Assembly: GCA_037179335.1 (NCBI GenBank)
Contig: JAKZHN010000010.1
Coordinates: forward strand, 441,870-505,869
Length of the DNA stretch: 64,000 bases
Direction: 5' to 3'
From: Cyclaneusma minus
Taxonomy: Eukaryota > Ascomycota > Leotiomycetes > Marthamycetales > Marthamycetaceae
The position numbers and the translations under genes were made by a program. Below the pieces are notes generated by a model, which was given only the letters and a program-made list of their open reading frames with translations, was not told where the DNA came from and made no database searches. Positions 45,273 through 57,419 of the stretch are shown one piece after another (positions within the stretch are counted from its first letter, which is position 1; each line of letters starts with the position of its first letter).

Positions 45273-46347
45273 TCAAGTCCGTCTTCCCCACCTCCTCACA
45301 CTTCCCTTCATTTCCACTTCCACTCCGTCAGCACAGCACTCTTTCTCCGCACCGCGGCCGAGGTCCCCACGAAGCGCCATATCCATCTTCGGATCATAAT
45401 ACTCCTCATAAGAATCCCTATACCCGAGTACCACTTTACCATACCACGACAAAACACATCCATAAAGCCATGTTAATGGTCGCACAGCCGGCCACAACCA
45501 GCTGGGTACCCAGAGCCAAGCGACTGATACTTGGGCGCTGTGGAGGAACGTGATGACTTGGATGTAGCTGCGTGGTGCGGATTGGGTGTGGCAGTCGTCG
45601 AGGTAGCTGTACAGGTTGCGGAAGAAGCGCTCGGACATGCCTTCTTGGGGAATTGGGATGGTGGAGAGCTTTTCTTCGTGTTGCGAGGAAGGTGCTGAAG
45701 AAGTTTTTGGAGACGGGGCTGTCGGGGAGGGAGAGGGGTGAGAGGGGATGGCGGGCGCGACAGAGATGTCGATTTCGCACTCGGGGGATAAGGGGGAGCA
45801 CCAGAAGGTGTGGCGGGCGCCTTTGGGGACGACTATGGGGATGGGGGAGGGGGGGCAGGTTAGGGTGGTGCCTTCGAGGAGGAATACGAATGTGCCGCGC
45901 TTCACGGTGAAGTATTCGTCTTGGTACCAGTGCCAGTGTGGAGGAGGGTTTCTATGTGACCGAGGATTTTGTGAGTCTTGAGTGCTTTGTATAGAAAGGG
46001 GTTGGCAAGGCTTACAATGGGGTTTTGAAGGGCGTGGCTCCGGAGAGAGCAGGCTGGTGGGTGATCTGTACTTCTCGTACGGCTTGACCGGCCGCGGCCG
46101 GAAGCCAGAAGTTTGTTCGAGCGCCGCCATGCTGGAGTATAGAGGTTAGCGAGATATAGGGGGTACGTTTGGGAGAACCCTGGGATAGTGGAGCGTGGGA
46201 AAGAGGGAGAGAAGAGAGGCTTGAAGACGTCTAGAGATAAGGGCACAGCAGCTCAAAAGTTTTGACAAGGGGAGGGATTCAGCGTTGACTTACGATTTTG
46301 AGCTGGTGGAGATGGCAGGTCTTCTTGCGCCTGATGGCCGTAGCCAT
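45273..46347 (-). CDS. cupin-domain protein with hydrophobic C-terminal half
   Basis: RmlC-like cupin of unknown reaction. Exons 46347-46294, 46131-46016 and 45951-45273 join in phase (849 nt, 282 aa). Start MATAIRRKKTCH was chosen because it is the only ATG whose exon splices in phase to the cupin frame; an ATG at 46130 is out of frame with the fold. Cupin motif 1 is complete: H62-W-H64, E69 and G76 in HWHWYQDEYFTVKRG, spaced HxH(x4)E(x6)G. Motif 2 reads PKGARHTFW (P99, G101, H104). A disordered Ser/Pro stretch at about 125-155 is followed by a helix and a Trp-rich hydrophobic segment, VAWLWVPSWLWPAVRPL, suggesting membrane association. Fungal relatives often sit beside secondary-metabolism genes; none is adjacent here. 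Confidence 0.85.
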
Positions 46348-47573
46348 CGAAACCAGACTGAGGATGGGGACAGGCTTGCTCTTGACGAGAAGATGAGAGG
46401 AGAGGGGGAAAATGCCACGCTGGAGGGATGAAGAACTCCGAACGTGCCGGCGTATTTAAGCAGCAGCTGGAAGGCAGAAGGTGGCGGAACAGTAGGTTGA
46501 TTGGTTGATGTTGAATTCCACGGCACAGCTCGTAGGAGGGAGAGGGTTAACCAGTCAGAGTCCCTCTTGCAAATCCGGTCGGGCAAGGTGAAGAGGCCAT
46601 AGTCATGAAAAAGCAGACGGCAGCTGGGCAAAGCAAAGTTGAGATGAAAACAAGGAGATTTCTTCCTACCTCTGCTTTCGTGATCTTGGCTAGATCTTCT
46701 GGAATCTAGATCAGCTTTAGCACCACGAGGCCTGACTCTCCCTGCTGGGATTTGCGAGGTGGACGATCCAAAAGATTGGCATCGTAACCGTAATCTTTCC
46801 CGGTAGTGGGCGAACAGCCGTGTGAGGCCCCACAGACCACATGTCATGATGTCCTGTACGGCATATAAAAATAGCTTGGCTCTGCTCCCGAACTCGTGGC
46901 AGACATGGATAAGTGGGTTGGGTAAATCTTGGGTCTCTCATCTGATGCCTGTCCATGTCCCTACTCCTTACATAGCGGGAGCAGGAGACGGCCGAAGAGA
47001 TTCCTGACACCAGCAGGCCAGATGGTTGGAAAAAACTACAAGGCGTCGATATAAACAGAAGTGACTGAAGTATCTGGAAATTACTCGGATAATAAGAAAG
47101 GGCGGAAAACACGAAATCAGAGAGAATGTGACCAAGATTTCGGTTGACGAAACGGTCTCCAAGAGATGTTGCCGGATCCTTATCGTAAAGAAAATAGTCG
47201 GCGGGTATCTCATGCGGTATAGGTGTTTTAGCATCACGACGGCACGCTGCTATGGCGGTACAATAAGAATAGCGTTGCCGCCGTCGTCGTCGTCCGGACT
47301 TAGCAGGTTGGCTTGGTCTTGACGTGGAGGCTTTTGATACTCGACGTGCATCAACTCAGGCCCGACAAGAGATTGGGTTTGGCGCGGCGGGACCCGAGCG
47401 CGCGGGCGGCTAAAGTGGTGCACGGACGTCGACCGCACGAATCATGCCACTGTGGAGAGCTTCATGTTTCCCCGCCATTGCCAGCTCCAACATTGAACCT
47501 CCAACCACTCCAGCTTCAATCACCACTTCACCACCCGATTGTCGCCTGAAACCATCTTCGTCAAGTTGCCGCT
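46348..47573. promoter_or_regulatory. divergent promoter region, cupin / 511-aa unknown
   Basis: 1.2 kb between divergent starts. Minus-strand ttaaata at about 46449-46456 could serve the cupin gene (about 100 bp upstream). Plus-strand tataaaaa at about 46864 has no gene directly downstream. Nothing coding is supported. Confidence 0.45.
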
Positions 47574-49109
47574 ATGGCACCCCAAGCCGACGACCGACAC
47601 CAAGAGCAGCACGTCCATCAGGGCGCTGAGAACCCTTTCGTCAAGTTCCGCCAGAGTGTAGACCACGAGCTTGGACGCTTGCTCCAGAGCATCGTTGGCC
47701 TACCCTCAGCTACCCAAAGACAACCCAGCAAGAGTGATCGATTTGGCACGCACGAACATCAAGACGCCTACACAGAGGCCACAGAGATACCTTCCAAGGA
47801 ATACCAAGGCTGGCCTATCGATTCCGCATACCGTGGCATGGATGACGGGGGAGGAGAAAACGGTCCTGAGCTGTGCTCACCCGTCACGAAAGACCTGTTC
47901 CGTCATCTTATGCGCAAACCGGACGACGACGTTGACTGGAGCCATGTCCCAAGATCTCCAGACCATCCGAAATATGGCCATTTTGCTTCTATCTGGGAAC
48001 CGCTTCAATATTCTCTGAGGCTCAACCAGCAGTCTCACAGAGGTCTGGAGGAACTACAGTCTGTTGTGTTGAACGAACTGAACCGCACGGCCCGATTGGG
48101 GCGACCGGGCATGCATTCCAATACGTCGATGCTTCCCTATCTATTATTTTCCAAATATTCGCCTCTGGCCCTGACGCATATGCCACCGCTTCGAGGCCCC
48201 ATCAGGGAGGACTGGGACCGCGATGTCAATATGTCATATTGCGACGCCTTTGAGGACCTCCTTCGTACCTCTATACCCGAGCAGGGCGTTGGACTGGACA
48301 GCCATGGTGCGTGGCCGGTCTACCTGCCAGCCAAACAGTTCTTCTCGAACGGAAAGCCATGGAAAGAGGCAAAGTGGGTATCACCATTGTCACAAGCCGG
48401 CCTCAAATGGATCAGTGGGCTGCACCAACTCAACCTCCTCGATCCCGGCAGAGAGATACCTGAGATACACGAGTCGCTGAAGTCAACTTTCAATTCGGAG
48501 ATGCGCTGGTTGACATCTCTCAGAAGGGGGTATTTGAACTCCTTGTGGCCTAACGGGGATCCCGACACGGACCAAGCCTCCTATGACCAGTTTGTAGAGG
48601 AAGCGAATCAGATGGCTGAGTTATGCAGTGCTTCTCCTGTTAAAGCTCTCACCCGTGAATTTATGCGGGGGCTTCCATGGGAAGCATACGAGAAGTTTGC
48701 AAAGGTATTCGACGCACGCAACTACGAACCGGGGCCCACCACAGACGAGTACGAAACCGCTGCGGAAGAAGACCATGTTGCCATGATGCAAAGACTAGAC
48801 GAGACCGAGAGACAATGGAAGGCTGAACTTGAAGAGCAAAACATGAAGCAGCTCGCGATGGCCAGAAAGGAGCAGGAAAACGCTGCGTCGATGGTTAGCT
48901 CGCTGACAACAACCGAGAGGACGACTCTCGACGATGGAACTATACAGACCACAGTTGTTGTGGAACGAGTGTTTGCGAATGGGAAGCGCACGACGACCGA
49001 GACAGTGCACAAACATCACCCGCAGCAGGAACAGAGGTGGGGTGAGGCGAGGGCAGCCTTTGAAGAGGAGGCGGACTCGAAGCCGGCGAAGAAGGGCTGG
49101 TTCTGGTAG
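47574..49109 (+). CDS. conserved-looking protein of unknown function
   Basis: Single exon, 511 aa, start MAPQADDRHQEQ. No signal peptide or membrane segment is seen. The middle part (about 95-410) looks globular, rich in Trp and aromatic residues, with blocks such as KYGHFASIWEPLQYSLRLNQ, SMLPYLLFSKYSPLAL and WDRDVNMSYCDAFEDLL. After an acidic Glu-rich coiled stretch (about 415-450) comes a beta-like segment, TTERTTLDDGTIQTTVVVE then RVFANGKRTTTETVH. Segments of that pattern occur in several fungal stress or mitochondrial proteins. The tail ends KPAKKGWFW. I do not recognise the family and assign no function. Confidence 0.8.
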   Translation: MAPQADDRHQEQHVHQGAENPFVKFRQSVDHELGRLLQSIVGLPSATQRQPSKSDRFGTHEHQDAYTEATEIPSKEYQGWPIDSAYRGMDDGGGENGPELCSPVTKDLFRHLMRKPDDDVDWSHVPRSPDHPKYGHFASIWEPLQYSLRLNQQSHRGLEELQSVVLNELNRTARLGRPGMHSNTSMLPYLLFSKYSPLALTHMPPLRGPIREDWDRDVNMSYCDAFEDLLRTSIPEQGVGLDSHGAWPVYLPAKQFFSNGKPWKEAKWVSPLSQAGLKWISGLHQLNLLDPGREIPEIHESLKSTFNSEMRWLTSLRRGYLNSLWPNGDPDTDQASYDQFVEEANQMAELCSASPVKALTREFMRGLPWEAYEKFAKVFDARNYEPGPTTDEYETAAEEDHVAMMQRLDETERQWKAELEEQNMKQLAMARKEQENAASMVSSLTTTERTTLDDGTIQTTVVVERVFANGKRTTTETVHKHHPQQEQRWGEARAAFEEEADSKPAKKGWFW

Positions 49110-49649
49110 ACTCAATGAATATTTTCTTTCTTATGTTTCATATCCTGGCTGGCGCAGATACATAGCGTGACGGTCCTTATACAGCAGAGTAACACCGAAT
49201 ATCATCACCGTTCTAAGGCAACACGTGCATTGAACTATGCCTAAGCGCCCAATCTGGCAGGCGGGAACCCCACAGAATTGAATTTGATCTGCAGCACGGA
49301 TCGCCCTGACCAGCTTATTACATGTATTACATGGGTCGCGGAATAAATCGAACGCCACCAAGGTCAGGTCGGTGGTTTGAGGCTGGCGATGAGACGCCAT
49401 AAGAGCACGAGGAAATTAATACAAGATGTCGATTTGCGACTGCGACACACGTCTTTACCGCTCTTTCTGCTTCCACACTATGCCGAGCACTGGCCTCGAC
49501 ACCCTTAGTATCTGCGTCTGTCTGCCTTCAGCCCGAGTCTCAATTGCCTCGTCCACAACATTTTCAGCACACTGGCTTGCACCTTGCCCATAACTACTAC
49601 AAGGGACTTTCGATACACAACGGCAGCCCGCCAAGACGATCTGCCCATC
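49110..49649. other. spacer and 5' region of the RA-PH gene
   Basis: 540 bp between same-strand genes. The RA-PH frame is open upstream to an ATG at 49584. No other coding potential is seen. Confidence 0.5.
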
Positions 49650-52250
49650 ATGTCCTCCAACGAGTCAGTGGTGCCCGCCAAGTTCTCTCGCTACCGATCT
49701 GTGCGAAATGCACAGCCGACCGCAAAAACCCACGAACAGCCGCTGTCTCCCACGCCCGATGTGAAGCAGAACGTGGGCCCCTTGCCCGATGCGCCGAAAC
49801 AAAACGGAGGCGGCGGGGTGGACATGGTGCAGAGGAGCATGAGTCGCTATCGGAAGAGACCTACGACTTCTGGAGGTGCTGGCGCAACAGCTGCGGCCGT
49901 CACATCGAGCGTACCGGGGATACCAGGTCTGCAAGGCATCTTGAAAAAGAAGACAGAGGATGCGGGAGCAAAGAGTCGCGGAGAGGTCGGATGTGGTGAT
50001 GGAGCAAGGGGTAGTGAGGAGCAGCGGCTAGCCCGGGAGAGTAATGGACGTTTACAATCCTCACCATCACCTGCCCGGGCAACACAGGATGGGAGTGGAT
50101 ATGCACGATCGCCAGGACGAAGCAGGACCGCAGACCTTGCAGCCGCTGGTCCGACGGCGCAAGAAACTATCCAGTCCGACCGACACGCACAAAACAAAAG
50201 GGCATTGCGCGAGCAAGAGTATTCGAAGCAGCAGCAGCATGAACTCGAGGAGAAAAGGCGCAGGGTGAAAGATGAAGAGAGGGCCGCGAAGAAGTTGGCA
50301 GAGCAGAAGCGGAAAGATCTGGAAAGGCTGGAAATTCAATTGGTGGCAGCAGCAGCAGCGAAGGAAAAGAAGAGTCCAGTCAAAGGTAGATTCAAGATTT
50401 TTGGCCGGGGAAAGAGCCAAACTCGGGCGCAAACAACTGATCCAATGGGTATGGGTAAGCCGTTTGTGACGGAACGCAGAAACAGCGAGCCAGCCTCGAT
50501 CAGGGCGGAATTGGAGGCGAATGAAGCTCCCCCAAGAGGAGCTTCCAGTCCCCCCAGGGCTTGGAGGTCAAGGTCACAAAGAAAGAAGCCGGAGCCAACC
50601 GTCGTTGAACTACCGGGCACTGATGCGCCAAAATCTGCAGTCAATTCAGGGGAACGTCGTGTCCTGGTCCGCTGCAAACAATCGTCCATTGCTCTCAAAG
50701 TCACCCCTTCGACAACACCCACCGATCTGATATATAGCGCAGCCAACACCCTGGCCCAAAACATCGACCCTACCTCTTCTGTACTCGTGGAGTCCTATAA
50801 GCAATTGGGCCTCGAACGACGCCTTCGACTTTACGAGCATGTCCGCGAGATCATGAATTCATGGGACCGCGACACCCAAAATAGCCTCGTTATTGAGGCC
50901 TCTGACTCGGTCAACTATGATGTTGACCTGAAAATGATGTCGGTTCCAGCAGCGCAGCCGCCCGACGCCACCTTCTACTTGTACCATTCACAAAAACCGG
51001 GGAAATGGAACAAACGCTATATCACATTATTCTCAAACGGTCAGATCGCCATGTCGAAAAAGTCTTCCTTCGAAGCTCAGGAGAAGGACACGGTTTCGTT
51101 GTGCCATCTAAGTGACTTCGATATATACACACCGACGACACAACAACTAAGGAAAACCCTCAAACCACCCAAGAAACACTGCTACGCGATAAAAAGCCAG
51201 CAAAAGACCACCGTCTTCTTAAGCACGGAAAACTACGTCCACTTCTTCTGCACCGACGACGCAAGCCTAGCCAAAAAATGGTACACAGCCTGTCAAACCT
51301 GGCGCTCGTGGTATCTCGTCAACGCCAGCGGCTCCGGCCCGCAGTCCCACGACCCAAACTACAACACAATCACACGTTCCCGCTCCGGTCGCCACGGCCC
51401 TCGCATCCACCTAAGCACGCCCTCCGGCGAAGCAGCCAAAGACACACCATACACCATTGGTTCTTTCAAACCCCTCCTTGGCGAAAAGACTCCGCTCGAC
51501 GAAGAAGACGAGAACCGGCCGCGCCAAATCCCCATCCATCTGCGCCATGGTGACTCGCCGCAACAAACCCGCCGAGAACGGCCTAAACAACGTCCGCCAA
51601 TCTCTTATCCTAATATTGATCTTCCGGCGAGTGGCAATGAGCCGCTGATTAAGGGAGAGGAGACTTTTGCGCCGGGGGGGTTGCTGGGCAGGACCTATAC
51701 GAAAAGACAACAGGCGGCGAAAGAGAAGGAGATGATGCAGAAAGAAGAATCTTTTCAACAGCATGCTTTCATCAGTGGGACACTGCTTCACGATTCGGGC
51801 GTTGAGGGCACTCGGGGTACATACCCCGCAGAACAGCCGAGACCACGCACGAGCTCAGAGTCCTCGCGACGGAACAGTCTCACGGGGCAGCGCACAAATT
51901 CGCTAAGCGGCTCGGGGCTAGCGCGCAGTTGCAGTAAGCGCGAAAAGGCGAATATGCCAAAACCTCTGGTGGATTTGACGCCGGTGTTCCAGGAGGCGCC
52001 GCAGTGGCGGACGGAGGGGAAGGGACATGGGGTTGCGGCGCCGGAGGGAGTGCCGCTGGTGGAGGTGGCGAGGACGAGGGATTGGAGGGAAGAGGAGGGG
52101 GTGCCGGGGACAGTGTTCAGGAGGCAGGATTCGGTGAAGCAGAGTGGTGGGAGGGCGAGGGCGGAGAGCTTGAGTGGCAAAGGGGGAAGGGGGAGGGATG
52201 AGGGCGCGTTTGTGAAGGGGAGTTTGTTGGAGCGGATGGGTAGCGGTTGA
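49650..52250 (+). CDS. Ras-association plus PH domain protein
   Basis: 866 aa, single exon, start MSSNESVVPAKFSRYRS. An ATG 22 codons earlier is in frame; the later one is preferred because basic SRYRS patterning begins there. Residues about 1-180 are disordered and basic. A Lys/Glu/Gln-rich coiled coil at about 185-250 follows (EQEYSKQQQHELEEKRRRVK). A RA (ubiquitin-fold) domain lies at about 335-430 (RRVLVRCKQSSIALKV, STTPTDLIYSAANTL). It runs directly into a PH domain at about 438-555 (YLYHSQKPGKWNKRYITL, YVHFFCTDDASLAKKWYTA). The C-terminal 300 residues are disordered. The tandem RA-PH order is that of Grb7/MRL-type adaptors, which link Ras-like GTPases to membranes and actin. In fungi a role in polarity is inference. 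Confidence 0.87.
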   Translation: MSSNESVVPAKFSRYRSVRNAQPTAKTHEQPLSPTPDVKQNVGPLPDAPKQNGGGGVDMVQRSMSRYRKRPTTSGGAGATAAAVTSSVPGIPGLQGILKKKTEDAGAKSRGEVGCGDGARGSEEQRLARESNGRLQSSPSPARATQDGSGYARSPGRSRTADLAAAGPTAQETIQSDRHAQNKRALREQEYSKQQQHELEEKRRRVKDEERAAKKLAEQKRKDLERLEIQLVAAAAAKEKKSPVKGRFKIFGRGKSQTRAQTTDPMGMGKPFVTERRNSEPASIRAELEANEAPPRGASSPPRAWRSRSQRKKPEPTVVELPGTDAPKSAVNSGERRVLVRCKQSSIALKVTPSTTPTDLIYSAANTLAQNIDPTSSVLVESYKQLGLERRLRLYEHVREIMNSWDRDTQNSLVIEASDSVNYDVDLKMMSVPAAQPPDATFYLYHSQKPGKWNKRYITLFSNGQIAMSKKSSFEAQEKDTVSLCHLSDFDIYTPTTQQLRKTLKPPKKHCYAIKSQQKTTVFLSTENYVHFFCTDDASLAKKWYTACQTWRSWYLVNASGSGPQSHDPNYNTITRSRSGRHGPRIHLSTPSGEAAKDTPYTIGSFKPLLGEKTPLDEEDENRPRQIPIHLRHGDSPQQTRRERPKQRPPISYPNIDLPASGNEPLIKGEETFAPGGLLGRTYTKRQQAAKEKEMMQKEESFQQHAFISGTLLHDSGVEGTRGTYPAEQPRPRTSSESSRRNSLTGQRTNSLSGSGLARSCSKREKANMPKPLVDLTPVFQEAPQWRTEGKGHGVAAPEGVPLVEVARTRDWREEEGVPGTVFRRQDSVKQSGGRARAESLSGKGGRGRDEGAFVKGSLLERMGSG

Positions 52251-52739
52251 TTTTGAGAACCAGTACTGCTGTCTAAACAGGGTTGTTGGAGTACGTCGAG
52301 AGTTTGAATAAGGTAGTTGACAGGTGTGGTTGGGAGGCTCCTTTTTGTTTTGCTGTTTTATCATGATTGCAATGACTCGATCGACTTGTATGAGATACCT
52401 GGGTAATTCGAAAGTTATGGCTCGAATTTCGGAACGGGAGTTGATGGGCGATGCTTAAGAACGACAGATAGCAGCAAGGCCTGGGAAACAGCCTCCTGGC
52501 TGCTTTTGAATAGCAGGAAGTGTTGCTAAAGTCTAAACTCTCTCTAAAGATAGCAGAATGATATGTTGAAAATCCTGTCTAAAAAACTAAAAGTGTAATC
52601 AATGCGAATAGCAAAAAGGGGTAGAGGAAAAGAGCAAAGAGGTATCGGATCATTGCCATTGAGCGTAAGCTCATGATTTACCTTTAGCCTTCGGCTATTT
52701 TCGGGCCGGACTGCGCAACCCCTTTCCAACCAAGGGCAA
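52251..52739. other. transition from genes to AT-rich block
   Basis: 3' region of the RA-PH gene. Base composition is normal until about 52738, then changes abruptly. No gene seen. Confidence 0.5.
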
Positions 52740-53063
52740 AAACCGCTAAAAGGGGCTTTCGAGATATAAAATTATATAGGATAAACGGAAATTCAAAAGC
52801 ACAATTAAAAACGGCATAGCGTTGTAATAAATTTTCATTTATTTATACACTATTTTTGCAAAGCCTATATATTTTCTAAATAGCCTATATTTAGCCAGCT
52901 ATTTTCTAGTATTGAATAAAATCGGACCTGTTAAAATCAAATACGCAATTTTTAATCGACTGCCTCGTTATTACTAATTAATGCGCGCTTTATTGCCCAA
53001 AAATCGATTTTTTGCTTAAATAGCTAATTGGTTTAAATCATTAGCTAGCTAAATAGCTAGCTA

Positions 53064-53290
53064 ATGTCATGGCGCGGGCCCAAGGTCACGTGGAACGGCA
53101 AGGCAGGGCATAGGTCAATAGTGTGTATTGAATTAAAAAGAGAAAAGGTCCAAGGCGAGAAGCTTTTTAAAGAAATTTCAAAGCGCTACTTGCTTGCGCT
53201 GGATCGGTTATAGGCCGGGATTATATAATTATTGCGGCCTGGGGCTATTATAATATTCCTTTTATAAGGAAACTCGTTTCTAAGTTTTTG
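53064..53290. repeat. less-mutated segment, possible LTR
   Basis: A 225-bp island with clearly higher GC than its surroundings starts tgtcatggcgcgggcccaag and contains the E-box cacgtg. Its size and TG start would fit a long terminal repeat, but no partner copy was found by eye. Confidence 0.3.
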
Positions 53291-56200
53291 TATTAATTTT
53301 CTTTTTCTTTTTCTTTTTTAAATAAATGATTTTTATTATTATTTGCTTTTGCAGCCCTATTCCAAGCTTTTCATTTTATTGGCTTATATAAAGGGCCAAA
53401 TTTATTAAGGTATTTTATATAAAAATCCTTTAATTTTATAAAACAATGTTTAAAATTTTTATATAGGTATTATTTTGCATTGAAATTATAATAAAATCCC
53501 TAATTTATTTTATAATACAAGATTTTATAATATAGCTTTAAATTAAAAATCCTGAAAATTTTATATTTCAGTTTCCCGTTAATATTATTTAAAAATTTTA
53601 ATTAAAAATTTTAATTTAGTATAAGATTATTTATTACTAATCGGAATTTATTAAAATTTATAATTAAATAAATATTTATTTTAAAAAATAAGTCCAATTT
53701 AAATGCATTTTCTTCCTTTTTAATAATGCGCTATAAGCCGGCTATTTTATTGCTTAGCTTTCTACTTGGATATAAAATTATTCAGTTTTTTATAATTATA
53801 TAAATATAAGTTTTAATATTAAAATTCATTTTTTTTGTATTAATTTGGATAGCTTATAATTACTAAGCTATTTGCATGGCTTTTTTGGCGATTTTTTAAT
53901 ATTTTCAAATTTGATATTATTTAGCGATAGTTTTCGTTTAATTTAAAATTTGAGAGAAATTGGCTGATCTTAATATTGTTTAATTAAATATTATTTTGGG
54001 TTTATATCCTATTTTAATTTTAATAAAATATATTCCAGTGGACTTTTAAAATAATATTGCAATTGCAATATTTATAAATAGTAATTATTACGGCTAATTG
54101 TTTTGAAATTAGTTACAAAGAAATATTAATTGCATATTAAAAATGGTATTTTCAATTTCAATTTAATTATCCATTAGCGGATTATAAATTAAAAATAAAC
54201 GGATTGCAATTTTTAAAATATATAGGAATTTCTTTTAGAAATTAAAAATAAATTAAAGGCTTTTATTTAATATAATTAATTGAAAAACTTTATAAATTTT
54301 ATAAATTATAAAATAAAAAAGCTCTGCTGACTTTCTAAAATTAATTGTTTTATAATAGGGAATAAAAATATTTTTTTTACTAAATTTATAAATTATAATT
54401 ATAATTATATTATAGTATTTTATATTTTTTTTATATTTTATAAAAAATTATTATTATATATTGCTATAATCGATTGGATATTAAAAAAAATTAAATAATT
54501 CAAAACTTTTATCCTTCAAAATTTTTGCTTTAGCGCATTATTTGCAATTCCTAATATAGCGGTTATAATTTTTTAATTAGCTAGGCCACTAATATTATTT
54601 TCTAAGCAATTTCATTATTTTGTTTTTTCTAAAATAAATAATTTGAATTGTATTATAGATTTTAGCAATTAATTTTATATATAGCGTTTTTTAAACGGAT
54701 ATAATTAATTTTCTGTTTTTGAGTATTAAATAATTTTTTATATTAAATTTAGCAGAATGAGCTTTTTTTTCTTTTGAAATTATGCCGGCTTTTTATTTGT
54801 ATTTTTAAAAATCTTTATTATTGGTTTCTTAATTAATTTTAAATAATTTATTAATTAAATCGGTTTAAATTATATTGATTAAATTTAAAAAAACAATGAA
54901 ATTCAATTGTAGATTTTGAATAATTTTGGGGCTTAGTATTTTTTAAGGAAATATAATATAATTTTTATAAGATATTTTAAAAGCTATTATTTATTTTATT
55001 TTTTGATTTATTTTAATAAGGAGATTTGTATAATTAATAATATTTAATTTATATTTAATTTTAAAATAGTATTTTAAAAATATTTTTCATTAGTTGATTT
55101 ATTTGATATTTAATTTTTTTATTTTGCGCTAATTAAATAAATGCGCCAATTTACAAAAGCTAGAATTATAGCTAACAATTTTTTATTATAAATACTATAA
55201 TTTAATTGATATTTATTTATAATTTTGGATTAATAAGCTATAAGGTGCCAAAGGCCGTTTGGGTATTTTTAAAAAATACATTAATATATATATTATTTAA
55301 AATATTCATTTTAAATTTTGATTTGTATTTAGCATTGAAATTGGTCAGCAATAAAACTAATTTCAACGCAATTTTTAATATTTTAAATACTTGCTTATAT
55401 TAAAATAATTAATTCCAAATATGGTTTTTTTTAATAAATTGATTTAAAGATTTTGCAATTCAATTATAATTTTTAATAAATATTTGGTAGAAATTGCAGA
55501 AATTAAAAGATATTTTTTTTTAATTATTTTAAAGCATTCCCAATTTTAAATAATTTTAATTATTTATATATACTACGGTGAATCGCGTTTTTAAAACCAA
55601 CCTTTTTTAAACCCATTTTAATTAATTCTTTTTTCCCCAAGAATCCGCCGTTGTTTTTTTTAAAAGGGTTTTGAATTTATAATAATAATAGTGGCAGATT
55701 TTAAAATTAAGGCAACTAATAAATTTTAATCCCAATATTGCTAGTATGTTTTTTACGCAATTTCAGCGGCTGCAATTAAAGCAATATTTATTTAAACTAT
55801 TAAGAATATTTTCCCAAACAATTTCTAATAGTTTTCTAGTCTTTTTTAGCCATTATTTCCGCTTGCTTTTTTATTATTAAATCCGCTAATATTTGCATTG
55901 CGAAATTTGAATATAAGGTTTTTACTATTTTAATTAATATAATAATATTGGCAATTGGCATTTCTACCAATGAAAAACCACTATTAGCAATAATACCAAT
56001 ATATGCGCCAGCTAATTAGCCCTGCTAATTATTGGCTAAATAATTTTTAATAATCTACTATTTTTTTATTTTCGCTATATATTTTTCCATTGCTGCCAAT
56101 AAATACCAATAGTATATAGCTATTAAAAATTCGGGTTTTTTTATACCAGCTAATAATTGGTATACGCTATATTGAGTTTTTATCTTGAAAATTTTATAAA

Positions 56201-57419
56201 TATAAAAGACTCTTTTTAATTGGTTTTTATCCTATAGCTGTTATTTTTTTTAAATACTTTTTTTTAAAAGCCCAGCCGACTTTTATTTTATAGCCGATAT
56301 ATAGATATTCGATATTTGTACTTTTTTTTCGCCGATTAATAGCATAATATACGCTAAATGAAATAATGATTTTATAGATTTGTTTTTTCCGAATCTTTTT
56401 TTTTAAAAAATTCTGCCGGGTTTTGCCAATTAACCGGCATTATATATATATATATATATATATTATTATTTTTATTTATAATGGCTTTTATATTTAAAAA
56501 ATAATTATAATTGAATTTTAGCCCTAATTCGAATTTATATTTTTATTTGCGGTATTAGTATTATAAATTAATATTGCCGCTTTTATTAAATTCCGGTTTT
56601 TTTTTATAAACTGGACTTCTACAAGGCATTAAATATAAAAAGAATTAATAAATAAAAATTTCCGAGTTATTTCAAAAATGTTTAATAATTGGTGAAATTC
56701 TAAAAAATTGCTAGCTAATATTTGGAAAATTACAATTTTATTTTAATTTGAATATTATAATTTTTCAAAAATACTCGGCTAGTGTAAAAAAGGCCCAATT
56801 GCAAAAAAATGGATTTATTTAAATTTAAAATTTAGCAATGCTTTTTTTTACTGCATTTGGAAAAAAGTTTAAAAGCCTGTATTAGTAATTATTCAAGGAA
56901 AATGTAGGATAGCCAATTATTGACTTTAAAACTTAATAGTATTATTGACTTTGGTATTTTATTTAAATAAGAAATTTTTAATTGCTAATAGGAAATCGGA
57001 TATTTTTAATTGCCTATTAAAAGTAGCTAGAAATTGAATTCAAAGCTATAAATAAAGAGAAATAAAAGAAAAACAAAATAAGGGAAAATTTAGAATTTGG
57101 CTGGGCTAGAAAGAAATTTAAATGGGTAAAAGCTGGCTTGGAAAAATAATATGGATATGGTTTAAATTATTTCCGGAGTTTTAAATTAACAATTATAGCA
57201 TTGGCAATAGCAGGATTTAAAAGCATAGTATTGAAATTGGATAAAAGCACAATTTATTTATAGCCAAAAAGTTTTATTGCTGTTAAAAAAAACCAAATTG
57301 GAATAATTTTAGCCTAGGAGAAAAGATTCTGATTTCTTTTTAAAAAAGGCCTGGTCTTTTTCTCTATAGTTTTTAGCCCTGCAGAATTTATTATCTTAAT
57401 TATTATCGCATGGCCTTAA

